Assembly (NCBI RefSeq): GCF_003086295.3
Contig: NC_092044.1
Location: 76,346,024-76,410,023, forward strand
Direction: 5' to 3'
DNA length: 64,000 bases
Source: Arachis hypogaea
Lineage: Eukaryota; Streptophyta; Magnoliopsida; Fabales; Fabaceae
The translations under genes were made by a program, and so were the position numbers. Every line of letters begins with the position of its first letter. Position 1 is the stretch's first letter. Under the pieces are notes generated by a model that saw nothing but the letters and a program-made list of their open reading frames with translations, did not search any database and was not told the origin of the DNA. Positions 12,850 through 24,929 of the stretch are shown piece after piece.

Positions 12850-13398
12850 GCATACACCTCTGAAAGTTGGCAGATGCATTACAGAGGCCGAATGCCATTC
12901 TCTTGTAAGAAAACACTCCATATGACCATGTGAATGTTGTCTTTTCTTGATCATGAGGATCTACTGCAATCTGATTGTAGCCTAAATAGCCATCCAGAAA
13001 ATAGTAGAATGCATGCCCAGCCAGTCTCTCCAGGATCTGGTGTATGAATAGTAAAAAAAATGATCCTTTCTTATGGCGTTATTGATTCTTCTATAATCAA
13101 TGTCATTGTCCTTGTGAGAATCAGTTCATTCTTCTCATTGTGGATCACGGTTATCCCTCCTTTCTTAGGTACAACCTGGACAGGACTAACCCAGAGGCTA
13201 TCTGAGATGGGATAGATAATCACTGCTTCCAACAATTTAGTGACTTCTTTTTGCACTACTTCCTTTATAGCCAGATTCAATCGTCTTTGTGGTTGCACTA
13301 CTAGTCTGGCATCATCCTCGAGCCTGATCTTGTGCATATATCAGGTTGGACTAATTCTCCTTAAGTCACTTATGGTCCAACTGAGAGCTATTTTGTGT
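12850..13398 (-). pseudogene. Element H: N-terminal RT fragment on the far side of element A
   Basis: The interrupted RT resumes directly after the target duplication. Translation on the minus strand recovers the [17 protein letters not shown] and FYGVFSYKRM-like segments, and the region just before RT (MHK, DLRRISP) near 13340-13395. Frameshifts and stops are frequent. Similarity stops at about 13398, where unrelated sequence begins, so the 5' part of H is lost or was cut off. Confidence 0.85.
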
Positions 13399-15520
13399 AT
13401 CGGGTCTTAATTTTGGATATGCAGCATCTAACACTATGTGAAAACTTAGGTTAATTACCTCTAAGATAGGATTGGATTGAAATTGATTGTTATTGTGATT
13501 AGTTGAATGGAGGTGTGTGTGTGTGTGTGTGTGTGCATGATTAAATTGGTTGCGATATTGTGGATTGAGTGGTATGAATGTATATGATGATGATTTATGT
13601 CAAAATTGAGCCGGAGACCGTGATAGGGTGAGGAATCCTCTATATGATAAGTTTGGACAAATTTGATAGAGTGAAATAAGTGAATTTGGTGTGATTTGGG
13701 ATTGTGATAGTAATATTGAATTTGGTATTTAATATGTAAAAAGTGTTTGATTTGGATAATTGTTGAGATTAATGAGTAACGAATGAAAGGAGTAATGAAG
13801 GGATTAAATATGATTGAGTGTTAGCATGGTTGGTTGTGATATTGGATGTATTGGTGCCGTGTGAATTGTTGTGGAATTGATAGTTTGATTTTGTCCAATG
13901 ATGGATTAAATGTTGAAATTGAGTTAATTAAGTCTTGAATTGTTATGAGAGATAGAAAATTGAGAATTATGTGTTGAGGATGCCTATGTACTATTTTGGG
14001 TTGGTTTTGAGTTGAATTGAATTGAGAATTAATGAATTTGGCACTTAAATAAAATTTGGTAAAAACCAGTTTTTGACCAACTTTGACGGGTCATAACTTG
14101 GCGCTCAGAGTTCGGAATCGAATGAGAGTTATCTTAGAACAAAGTTGATGAAAATATCCTTAAAATGGTTTATGAATAGAAGAAAATGGAACTTTGTAGA
14201 AAAAGTTATGAACGATTGAAAACTGGTATAAAAATCTGAAAACTGAGATTATGCAGAAAACCAAAAATTTTGATATACATGTCCACGCGCAGTATGGTGC
14301 ATGCACACCCAATAGAGCGAGTTAAATGCTCGTGCATACGCATGAGGGGCCTGTGTACGCATGCCCATAAATTTTGCAAGTTGTGCATATGCACAAGCTA
14401 GGAAGCCTTTCTGATTTGTGCATACGCACAAGGGTGATGCCTACGCACAAGTTCTGTTTTCTCACTTAAACTCTGTTTTTGATTGTTTGGCTTTTTGGCC
14501 AAGCTTGTAACCTTTTGTAACCCTCTAATTAAGGTCTGATACCTAGGTTTTGGGCTCTGGAATGAGTGTAAGTTTATAGAATAGATTAAATTAAATTATT
14601 CTTGGATAAATGCTTGGTTAAACCGAATGATGAGGTTGCAGGGATGGTGGTTCATCCCGTCTGCAGTGAAGACAATGGTATTATCCTGCTCACGAGAGAA
14701 TGAAATGGGTAACATGACAGAGAATCGGGGTCAATGGACTTAATACTTGATGACTTGATATTGAATTGAGGTTAATGAGTTTAATAACTAACGATATTGT
14801 TGAAAGATATGGATGTAGACATTTTACGGCCTGAATGGCTGGATTAGTGAGGATGGTGGTGTTATCCCACTCACAGATTAGGCAAGTTGAGGATGAAGGA
14901 CTCCCTCTCTTGTGTCATGTTTGTGATTTGAGATTGATGTTGAGTACAATCTCGTAAGGATAGCAATATGTAACGCTCACTTGAGATAACGTGCGTGAGG
15001 CTCAATGGGAACCGCGATACGTGACGCCATCTTGATACCTGAAGGAGGGTTCCCATGAGGACGACGATACGTAACGCTCATAGAGAAAACAAATTTTATC
15101 AGTAGGGATGGCGATATGAAATACTTGAATAATTGTATCTATACGCTATTTGAATTACTTGCTTTATCTGTTCCTTCTATTTGTGTATTTTTTGTGATGT
15201 TTTGTATATGTTTGAACAACTGAGAAGTCCCTTATACTAGCGATGGTGACGCTGAAGTCTGTTCTCGATGCAATATTAATGACTGAATAACTGGATGGTG
15301 AAAATGATTATTGATTGAGATGATTCGAGCTCCCTGGGTAGATGCAAGGGTGTGGTTCACCCCCACTTACTCCAGATTGAGAAATTAAGAGTACTAGTAT
15401 AACTGATAACTTTTATTGAGATTGTTGATATTTACTAAAACTGTTGAGACTAATGACGCTAATAGATACCATTGAGACTGAATGTTGTTAATAATAATTG
15501 TTAGAGACTGATGAAACCTA
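13399..15520. other. Non-coding AT-rich DNA, probably old LTR remnant
   Basis: I see no supportable gene. A (GT)n run is at 13513-13535. Around 14280-14450 the motif GTGCATACGCAC and variants recur. Between 14640 and 15120 short phrases such as GATGGTGGT and CGATACGTAACGC repeat two or three times about 50 bp or more apart. These resemble the non-coding repeats inside plant gypsy LTRs, but I found no clear LTR ends, so this is only a guess. Confidence 0.4.
13513..13535. repeat. (GT)n microsatellite
   Basis: About eleven uninterrupted GT units. Confidence 0.9.
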
Positions 15521-16067
15521 TAACACCCTCACTATCAGAAGTCACGCTTCCGGTTACGCTACTCTGATACAAGAAGTATTACAACTACTTTACATACTAA
15601 ATACTAAAATAGGAGTATGTGACTTGACACTGTATCGTTGATTTCTTTGAAACTCCGTGGTGAGACCGTACGATTAGGTTCTCACCCCCTACAGCTTTAC
15701 CTTTTCAGGAACCGGATGAACAAGCATCAAGAAGAGTTATACTGCGTTTGGTTTATAAGTTGTTGTATTAATTAGATTATTTTCTTCCCTCGTCTTTGTT
15801 ATTACAAGTTTGTAAGAGGGATATGAATTGTATGTTTTATATGTATATTATATTATGAGTTATTAGGTAATGAGTATTGTATATGAATCTATGCCTGTTT
15901 GTATTTTTCTTAAGATAAAGTGTTTATTTCCGGTTTTCAAAGAAATCAGCGATACAGTGTCGAGTCACAGGCTCCTATTTTAGTATTTAGTATGTAAAAT
16001 AGTCGTAATACTTCTTATTATCAGAGTAGCACAACCGGAAGCGTGACTTCTGATAGTGAGGGTATTA
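15521..16067. mobile_element. Fold-back / MITE-like element with 132-bp inverted arms
   Basis: The left arm (15521-15652) and right arm (15935-16067) are inverted copies about 90 percent alike by eye, separated by about 280 bp of AT-rich sequence. The arms begin TAACACCCTCACTATCAG and its near complement. There is no ORF. The long arms and small size suggest a non-autonomous DNA transposon, but I see no clear target duplication. Two opposed LTR ends are an alternative. Confidence 0.6.
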
Positions 16068-17011
16068 CAAAATCGGAATGGCTTAATATTGAAAAATGAA
16101 GAATAATGACATTGAGAGAATTAATAGCTTAGTGTTAGAAAGAATTGGAATTGGAGATAGTTGACAAGGGTTGAGACTTAGTAACTTAACCCTGTTTGGA
16201 TTTGAAAGATCTCTAGACTTCAACCTTGAATGATTGGAGTTTAGGATTGCTTAGCGGGTTCATATCTTTTTATATTGTCTTTATTTAGAATTATTACCCT
16301 ACTTGGAACCTTCGAGTTCTCACCCGTTGTCGGATTTTGTTTTCAAATGCAGGACGTGACGCACCTCGTTCAGCATGTTGGACTTTTTTTAAAAGGCGAA
16401 GATTCCTTTGTATTTTTGTGCTTAGTGTATTTTCATTCTCCAATGTTGAATATACACTTATATATCTCTCTTAGAGGTTGAGTTATGTAGAAACAAATTG
16501 TATTTTATTATACTTTCTAGCTAGTCTTGTCTTCGTAGGTCGAGACTAGTGTTGATATATATTTTCTGTTGAATACTATATATATATATATATTGCTCTT
16601 TTTTGTATATCAACGTTTTATACCTTTAAAGTTTTCAGTGTGATGCGATTATTTGTTCTATCATCTTTTTTCACAGGATCCTAGCTATATTTTTATCTTT
16701 CAAATATACGTATGTACTTTTTTTTTAGAGACTATAATACCTCACCATCTCTGACTTACGACTATAGCGTAAGACTTTATGTAGTAGGATATTAGATATA
16801 ACACTTTTTCTAACAATAATTCTTTAAAATTATTATTAATTAAATAATAAAAAATTATTATTTTAATTTTAATAACACTTTTTAAAATATTATAACAATT
16901 AAAACCACCGTAATATAATCCTATTAAAATCATCCTAATTAAAATAGACCATATATGATATATATAAGACCCAATATCGTATCTGAGAAAATAATCAAAA
17001 GAAAAATTAGA

Positions 17012-17056
<45 letters not shown>
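17012..17056. repeat. (AAT)n microsatellite
   Basis: About fifteen uninterrupted three-base units. Confidence 0.92.
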
Positions 17057-17289
17057 TTAACTATTGGAAATAGGATTTGGTATCAATTATTATATGAGTA
17101 AATGGTTAAATTAATCACTTAAAAGATCACTATTTTTTAAATTAATTCTCAAAAAATTTTTTTAATAAAAAATTTTTAAATTAGTCATATTAGTCCTTTC
17201 GTTACTTTCTTTATTGATAATGCCAAAATTTAGTAACGTAATACTTTAAATAACATCACAATACACACCTAAAAATTTTAAAACTATTA

Positions 17290-17290
<1 letters not shown>

Positions 17291-17348
<58 letters not shown>
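17291..17348. repeat. (AT)n microsatellite
   Basis: About 29 uninterrupted AT units. Confidence 0.95.
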
Positions 17349-17351
<3 letters not shown>

Positions 17352-17822
17352 TGAGTCTTTGTCAACAGTTCTTACATCAAAGTGATCTCAAAAGATCCAC
17401 ATCTTCGATACAAGTTATGAAAATGAAATGAATATATATCTGAATAACTACAAAATTGGGCTTATATGTTGAGTAAGCACACTATACGGCATGGAAACTA
17501 TATCATCAAATTAAAGCACGGCTTGCTGAGTAAGCATCATGCACTTTCAAACGCTAAGGACGGTAGGTAACATTTGTACGAAATATTTATTCTTTTATAT
17601 CTAGAGATTTATATTATTATTTTATATTGTGTGTTTCATGAAACTTATATATATATATATATCGTTTTCTACAGAACATGACATTAATTTCCCTTCTCTC
17701 TATGGTGCATGTCCAAAACAAACCAAAAAGTATATGTTGACACTCTTTTTTACTTACATGCATTTTTTTCTTTCAAAATCTTTCTTTTCTCGCACAGAAC
17801 GCTCTTATAGGTATGTCATACA

Positions 17823-19659
17823 TGATGTTTTATTAATGGCTAAAAGAATGGGGTTGAATCTTAACCTTCTTTTTGTTTAATAACACTTGCTGTCTTTTTG
17901 GGATACTTGAAGAGATATTTCTTATTTTTGTCTCGTACTTAGTCAAGAGACTTTTTCTTTTTGTCTCGTAACCAGTCAAGAGATATTTTTCAGTTTTGTC
18001 TCCTATGCAGCAGAAACAGAAATGGAGTAGAAAAAAGAGAAAATCACACCAAGATATATCCTGGTTCAACTACTAAGTGCAATGCAGCCTACATCTAGTC
18101 CCCATCACAACAATGATGGAATTTCACTATAATCATTATTACATACACCAATTCTCCCTAGGAACTACCCTTCCTATCCGGGACAAGTCCAGAATCTGAC
18201 CCCAATCCTGAACTTGACTTGGTAACCCACCAAGCTTTCAACTACAAAGTGCTAACCCAACTTGCAAGGAAATTCTCACAGAATCATGAAACACAACACA
18301 GATGTACAAAGGACATCTAAGGACATCTATGGATTTTTCTTTTAATTTTGTGCACTCTGCCTTTTTCCACTCTGATTTTTTCTTACAAACCTCACTGTTT
18401 GTCTTTTTCCATGAGACTCAAGATAGACAAAATTAAACAGAAAAATACAAATGAAGAACATTGAAGGAGAAGAATTTCTGTTAGTTGGGGTAGTTATAGG
18501 AACACTGTGCTTTCCACTCTTTTCTTTGTTTCAAGCCCTGGCTGTTCTCCCTTATTTACAGAAGGGGAAGCCTCCAAGGTTGAAACTCTTGAACTGAGCT
18601 AAACTTCTTCTTCTTCATGCAAAATCCGGTTCGGCCAGAGAGAGAGGAGAGAAAACTGAATGTAAAACCCTACATGCAATTACCTCTGTGTCTTCCTTTG
18701 TCACCAATCTTCATCAATCCGGGCCTTCCATCTTGACTTGCACTCCAAGAAGGATTCCTAGCCCTTGATGAGTTCTTGATGATGACAGCTCCATCTGCTC
18801 TAACTTCTGCCTCTTCCTCCACGTAGCTACAGTAACTACTTCCTGTAGTGGTTGATCAAAAGCTGAGACGAGCCATGCCTCCAAGGATCTTCTTCCTCTG
18901 ATTGAAGTGGATCTCTTCCATTTTCGGGTATGGAAGGCTTGAGATTACTTCACCACATCTTTTCTTTTGTGGTAAAGATCTCAGCCACACCATACTTCAG
19001 ATTTTCTTTTTCTTGATGCCATCATCACAATGGCATTGCAACTAGCTTCTTCCACTTTCTTCTGATAGCTTATAATTTCTTCCATATTTCCTTTGAGGTG
19101 ACCGAAGCTTGAAGAAAGAAGAGAGAGAAGAGAGAAATTGAAATGCTTTTAGTGGAGCTAAGAAAGAGAATGAAATAAATTAAGTTTTCCAAAACCCATG
19201 CCTAGTAGCGTGTAATACATTAAAAGCTATCAAATCACTTTTTCACTTTCTCTTTCCTATTTCCAATGTCTGCATTAATTCCACTTAACAAAAATTTGAA
19301 TTCCACCAAATGAAAGAGGTGGTAACCGTGGAAGCATGCATGGTTCCCTCTTTCTCATTTTTTCAATTTGGACCAAGCTAATGGATCTCTTCTTAAAAAA
19401 AAGATTTGGGCTAATAATAATTAAATTTGACCCAACAAGTATAGAAACAATTTAGCCACAATATTTAACATTTTTGATAACCAAGGCTGAATATTAGCTT
19501 TCCATTGGGCTTGCTATTTTTTTACCCAAGCTAAGATCTGCACATCACAAAATTATTAAACAAATGTTAAATAAAGATCAAGTTAATAATTTTGTAATTA
19601 ATTATTTTAATCATGTTTGATCATCATCAATATAATTTGGAGTTTTTCAAACTCATCAA
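17823..19659 (-). repeat. Copia 3' LTR
   Basis: The right end CTCATCA at 19659 lies next to a polypurine tract, which fixes that boundary. The left end is placed at TGATGTTTT because it gives matching TGATG...CATCA termini, but there is no second LTR in the window to confirm it. The resulting length is 1837 bp. No gene is visible inside. Confidence 0.6.
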
Positions 19660-19670
19660 TCTCCCCCTTG
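19660..19670 (-). promoter_or_regulatory. Copia polypurine tract
   Basis: The minus strand reads AAGGGGGAGAT directly before the LTR, the usual position and composition of the primer for plus-strand DNA synthesis. Confidence 0.8.
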
Positions 19671-19806
19671 ATAACAAACATTATTAAAAATTGAAAGGAA
19701 AGGGATTAGAGTTTAGAGTACTCCCTTTGAAGATTAGAACTCCTCCCCCTTTCCAAAAGTTTCCTAGCTCCCCTCAAATATATACCTTTTTTTACTAAGG
19801 GAAGCT

Positions 19807-21835
19807 TGATGACAAGTCATCATATACCCATTTTTTCAAGCTAATTTCACTTGTTTCACTAGTTTTTATGCACTTTCTTGCATCCTATGTAAGTAATTTG
19901 GAATGAAAATGCATAACTTCTTTAAATCAAACAACCACCATTAAATTGATGCTAAATCATGAGGTTTGAGCTAAAATTAATTGATTTTTAATGATTTATA
20001 AACCTTATGAGTTTAGAGATACTTTGATTGGTTGTTTTGGTTTCTTGTAGGTGAAGAAAGGAAGAAAAGAAGAAAAACGTGGCTTAAGAAGTGTGACCAT
20101 GGGAGGAGAAGTGTGGTGCAACATAGAAGGAGGAAGCAAACACTGCCCTCCACAAGGGCACACTGCCCTCCAGGAGAGCAACATATTGAACCAAGCCTTG
20201 AAAAGCAACATTGCCCTGCCCACAACAAGGGCAGAGCACAATTTGATGCCAAGGACCAAAGGGAGCAAAAACTCTGCCTTGCCCTCCTCAAGAGCAATAT
20301 CGGGCTTCAATCAAGAATAATTCAAAGGAAATTGCTTCCTAGTACTTCCTATGGGTTTCGAACCCAAGGACAAGGAAGGAAGGAGTAGCGTTCAAACAAA
20401 AAGAAAACAAGCTTGCTTTCAAACTCCAAGAATCGAACACGGCACCATGAGGAAGTAAGGAATTAAGCATGACTTTGGTGCCAAGAAAACCAACGAAAAA
20501 GGAGCAACATGTGCCTCCACCGAGTATCAAACGTGGGATTTCACCTTTGGCACATTGCCCTGCCCCTCCACAAGGGCAGGGCAGCATTTTGTGATGCACA
20601 GCCAGCGCACAAGATTGGGCGCACCAAGGGAGTCTCGGCAGCAGCAGCATGCACGGGCAGCAGAATCTGGCGCACCAAAAAACTCTGCCCTGCCCTCCAC
20701 AAGGGCAGGGCAGCATCCTGCAGCACCACATGCACCAACACGCACGCACAAGGGCCGCACGCACAATTTCCTGCCCTGCCCTCCACAAGGGCAGGGCAGC
20801 CTATTGGAAGCCAAATTTTCATGGGCTGAAAATTGGATTAAAAATCCAATTTAATTCATTTCTTCACCAAATCAAAAGCTCATCCAAATTCTAAGATCCA
20901 AGAATAGAAAGTGTATAAATAGGAGATAGTTTGATGTAATTAGGAACCTTTTCTTTTGAGCTTTGAACTTTTACTTTACTTTTGAACTTTTGAACCTTCT
21001 TTTGATTTTTGAATTTGGAGACTTCATTGAGAGCTAGGAACTGAGATTTCAGAGAATTGGGGAGGAGAATTGATCTCTCTTCTTCCTCGTTCTTGTTTGA
21101 GCATTTTTACTTTTCTTGTTTGAGTCTTGGGTGTGAAGAATTGAGGAATTTCTGTCTCAATCTCCATTCAAGATCTCTTTAATCTCTCTACTGCATAATT
21201 GAGTTCAATTTCATTTCCTTTACTGCTTCTTCTTTAATTTCTTGTTAATTGCTTTGTGAACTTGGATCTGGGAAGGCAATTGAGATCTAGGCTTTGCTAT
21301 CTAGTCTCTGGAGCCTTGAGATCCCATTTTCCTTTTTGGTTCTTCTGTGAACCCCTGCTGCAAGTTAATTTCCATTTCTGTTTGAGATCTAGTCTATTTC
21401 AATTCATCTCTTGTTTTGATAATTGCTGCAATTTAATTTCCCTTTTCTGAAATTCTGAATTCCCAATCCTCAACTCCCCTTTCCATTCAAGCAATTTATA
21501 TTTCTTGCACTTTAAGTTACTGCAATTTACATTTCTTGCACTTTAAGTTTCAGTCATTTAATTTCTTGTTCTTTAAGATTCAGCACCTTTACTTTCAGTT
21601 CTCTTTAAACTCTGCAATTCATCCCTCTCCCTTTACATTTCCTGCTATTTACTTACTGTTGAATACAAAATCACTCAACCAATACATGATTCGCTTGACT
21701 AAATCAACCACTGAACTAAAATTGCTCAATCCTTCAATCCCTGTGGGATCGACCTCACTCCCGTGAGTTTTATTACTTGATGCGACCCGGTACACTTGCC
21801 GGTGACTTTTGTGTTGGATCGTTTTCCACACATCA
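19807..21835 (+). repeat. Element B 5' LTR
   Basis: This 2029-bp LTR has the same termini as the LTRs of A. It has GGGCAGGGC palindromes at about 20553-20583, 20690-20715 and 20771-20800, a TATA box at 20914-20921 and the LTR-end hairpin module at 21737-21802. Confidence 0.95.
20914..20921 (+). promoter_or_regulatory. Probable LTR TATA box of element B (5' LTR)
   Basis: GTATAAATAGG, also at 27608-27615 in the 3' LTR and at the matching place in A. It would start the genomic transcript. Confidence 0.6.
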
Positions 21836-21841
21836 AGTTTT

Positions 21842-21859
21842 TGGCGCTGTTGCCGGGGA
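21842..21859 (+). promoter_or_regulatory. Primer binding site, tRNA-Asp (element B)
   Basis: TGGCGCTGTTGCCGGGGA starts 6 nt after the LTR and has one mismatch to the tRNA-Asp 3' end. Confidence 0.9.
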
Positions 21860-22052
21860 TTGAAATAGATTGACAATGATTAAGTGAAGTGGAGGTCTAG
21901 ATCAAGCATTTTTTTTCTTTTCTGTTTCTTTAATTTTTGACTAACACACTAACTGTTTGAATTTTTGCTTAAACTAACTAAAACTTCATTCTAGCAGTAG
22001 ATTGAAGTTTCACTGGTTTTCTGGATCTGTGTGTTTCTTGTTGTGTATTTGT

Positions 22053-24929
22053 ATGTCAGGTATAGGAAGATCTTCCCCTATCCTCTCTGAAATTGACCAA
22101 AGAACTCTTCGAAGAATAAGAAGAGCTGAAAGAGGGAAGAACATCGTTGGAGAGGAAGAATCTGAGGAGGAATTTCAAGAGATGGAAGGAGATCCATCAA
22201 ATCCCAATCAACCAGAAGGAGTAGCTAACAATAACCCACAACAAAGAAGAGTACTGGCTTCCTACACATTTGCAAATGTTAGACACTGTGGGAGTAGCAT
22301 TCTTACTCCTAATGTCAATGCAAACAATTTTGAACTAAAGCCACAACTCATCACTTTGGTCCAAAACAACTGCTCTTTTGGAGGAGGGCCATTGGAGGAC
22401 CCAAATCAACACCTATCTACCTTCTTGAGGATTTGTGACACTGTCAAAACCAATGGTGTGCCTCCTGACAGCTACAAGTTACTGCTCTTTCCATTCTCTC
22501 TCAGGGACAAAGCCACTCAATGGCTAGAAACATTTCCAAAGGAGAGCATCAACACTTGGGATGATTTGGTGAGCAAGTTTCTTGCCAAATTTTATCCCCC
22601 TCAAAGGATCATAAGATTGAAGACTGAGGTGCAGACATTCACTCAAATGGATGCTGAAAATTTATATGAGGCATGGGAAAGATATAAGGCTCTACTAAGG
22701 AAATGTCCACCAGAGATGTTCACTGAGTGGGACAAGCTGTAGAACTTCTATGAAGGACTTACTCTGAAGGCTCAAGAGGCACTTGATCACTCAGCCGGAG
22801 GATCATTGCAATTGATGAAAACTGTAGAGGAAGCTCAGAACCTCATTGATATGGTGGCTAACAACCAATATTTCTTTGCTCACCAAAGGCAACGCCAACC
22901 ATCACAAAGGAGAGGAATAATAGAGTTGGAAGGAGTGGATTCAATCCTAGCTCGTAACAAAATGATGCAGCAGCAAATTCAACAACAGTTTGAGCAAATG
23001 GCCAGAAGGATTGATAGCCTTCAAGTTGCATCAGTGAGTGCCACAAGCCAACCATCAACCACTTGGGGGCAAAATGAAGAAATTCAAGAGGAGCAACAGC
23101 AAGAGCAAGTCCAATACATGCACAACCAAAATCCTGGAACAAATGAAGTCTATGGTGATACTTACAATCCCTCTTGGAAAAACCATCCCAACCTCAGATG
23201 GGGAGACAACCACAATCAAACTCAGTAGCCATGGCAAAGGAACTCAACTCAAAACAATTGGAAAAACACAAACCACAACAACCAGCCAAACACTAACCAA
23301 AACACATACAGAAAACCACAAAACACTTATCCCAACTCTAACCATTATCCACCCAATAACCACCCAACTAACCAAAATACTTACCATCATCCATCAACAC
23401 CCCAAAACCAACCAATCTCACAAGACTCTCAGAGGATTACTAATCTAGAGATGCTCATGGAGAAGATGATGAAGAACCAAGAATTGACAACAAAGAACCA
23501 AGAAGCCTCTATGAAGAACCTAGAGAGGCAGATTGGGCAAATCTCCAAGCAGATTTCTGTTAAAAAACCATCAAGCTCACTACCAAGTGACACCATTCCT
23601 AATCCAAAAGAGGAGTGCAAGGCAATACAGTTAAGGAGTGGAAAAATCCTACTGAAAGATAAAGAAGCCACTAAGAAACCCAAGGAAAGTGACAAAAAAC
23701 AAGTTGAAAAAGAGGAAGCCAATGATGAAGATGCAACAGCAAGCAATCACCCTCAGAATCAACCTCAAGAAAAAGAAGATAGACCACAAAATCTGAAGAA
23801 GGGAAAGCAGATCATGGAAGAACCAAATCCAAGACAACATCAAGTGGAGAAAAACTTGACATCTCCACTGCCTTATCCCCAAAGATTCCACAAAGAGGTT
23901 AAGGACCAACACTTTTCTAAATTCCTTGAGATTTTCAAGAAGCTAGAGATCAACATACCCTTGGCTGAAGCATTGGAGCAAATGCCTCTATATGCCAAGT
24001 TCTTAAAAGAGCTTATCAACAAGAAAAGGAGTTGGATTGAAAAAGAGATTGTGCTGCTCACTGAAGAATGCAGTGCATTAATCAGAAAAGGGCTCCCTCC
24101 CAAGCTTGAAGATCCTGGAGGTTTCTCCTTGCCTTGCACTATTGGAAGCCTATGTATCAACAAGGGGATGTGTGACTTAGGAGCAAGTATAAATCTAATT
24201 CCATCTTCTTTAGTGAAAAAGCTTGGCATAGGAGAAGTGAAACCAATACAGATGTCCTTGGAATTGGTGGACCAATCAGTGGTGTATCCTAAAGGGTTGA
24301 TTGAAAACCTTTTAGTTAAGGTCGACAAGTTCATTTTTCCTACAGACTTTGTGATCCTAGATTCATTAGAGAATGAGAATGACTCCATAATACTTGGTCG
24401 ACCATTTTTGGCCACTGCTAGAGCCATTGTAGATATAGAGCAGGGAGAGCTAACCCTCAGGATGCATGAAGAAAGCATCACCCTGAAAGTATTTCCAGAA
24501 TCACAGAGTAATGAAGGAACAAGCAAGACAAGTAGTGACTCTCTTCCAAAGCAAGCAACCAACAATACAGTAGAACAGAAAAATGAGCAGGTACAAGGAG
24601 GAGAAGGAATTCAAAAAGAAGCTAGGATAATAAACAATAAGGGAAATGTCACAACTAAAGCCACTGTTAAGGAAGAAAGACTGACAAGAAAAAGGAAGAA
24701 AAACAAGAAGAAAGTTTCCAAAGGGTGGAAGAACAAAAAAATCCCAACTGAAGGATTTTCCTAAGGTGACAAGGTACAATTAGTATATCAACAGTTGGGA
24801 GCAGAAGACCACTACACTGTTAACCAAGTACTCTCTCTCGAGCACATTGAAATAGAGCATCAAGGCACACAGAGAAAGCTTACACTGAGAGGGGACAAGT
24901 TGAGACATCACCAGCATCAACCAACCTAA
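22053..24929 (+). pseudogene. Element B gag-protease fused to integrase C-terminus
   Basis: A single frame starts at MSGIGRSSP. It contains the gag domain (FPFSLRDKATQW to AWERYKALL), LDHSAGGS, a Gln-rich region, the RSGK motif, and the retropepsin CDLGAS box with GRPFLATARA downstream. It then enters a Lys/Arg-rich stretch that resembles the integrase C-terminus of A (the [15 protein letters not shown] and GPYLV region). There is no RT, RNase H or catalytic integrase core. In-frame stops lie at 22740-22742 (TAG), 23226-23228 (TAG) and 24762-24764 (TAA). Sense reading resumes in the same frame after each, and the last ORF stop is 24927-24929. The precise fusion suggests an ancestral internal deletion that was then propagated. 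Confidence 0.88.

Larger units (their letters stand above)
16068..17822. other. Non-coding AT-rich spacer with microsatellites
   Basis: No coding sequence is supportable. It contains an (AT)n run near 16577-16593, an (AAT)n run at about 17012-17056 and a long (AT)n run at about 17291-17348. The phrase GAGTTCTCACCC followed by a CAGG near 16315-16353 looks like part of an old LTR. The region ends at the presumed left end of the copia LTR. Confidence 0.5.

Noticed and set aside
17629..18069. ORFs of 78-83 codons at the left end of the copia LTR
   Set aside because: Short, AT-rich, overlapping on both strands and crossing the presumed LTR boundary.
20005..20894. ORFs across the LTRs of B (also 26700-27612 and 27950-28459)
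   Set aside because: The same palindrome by-products. The 169-codon frame in the 3' LTR is broken in the 5' LTR.
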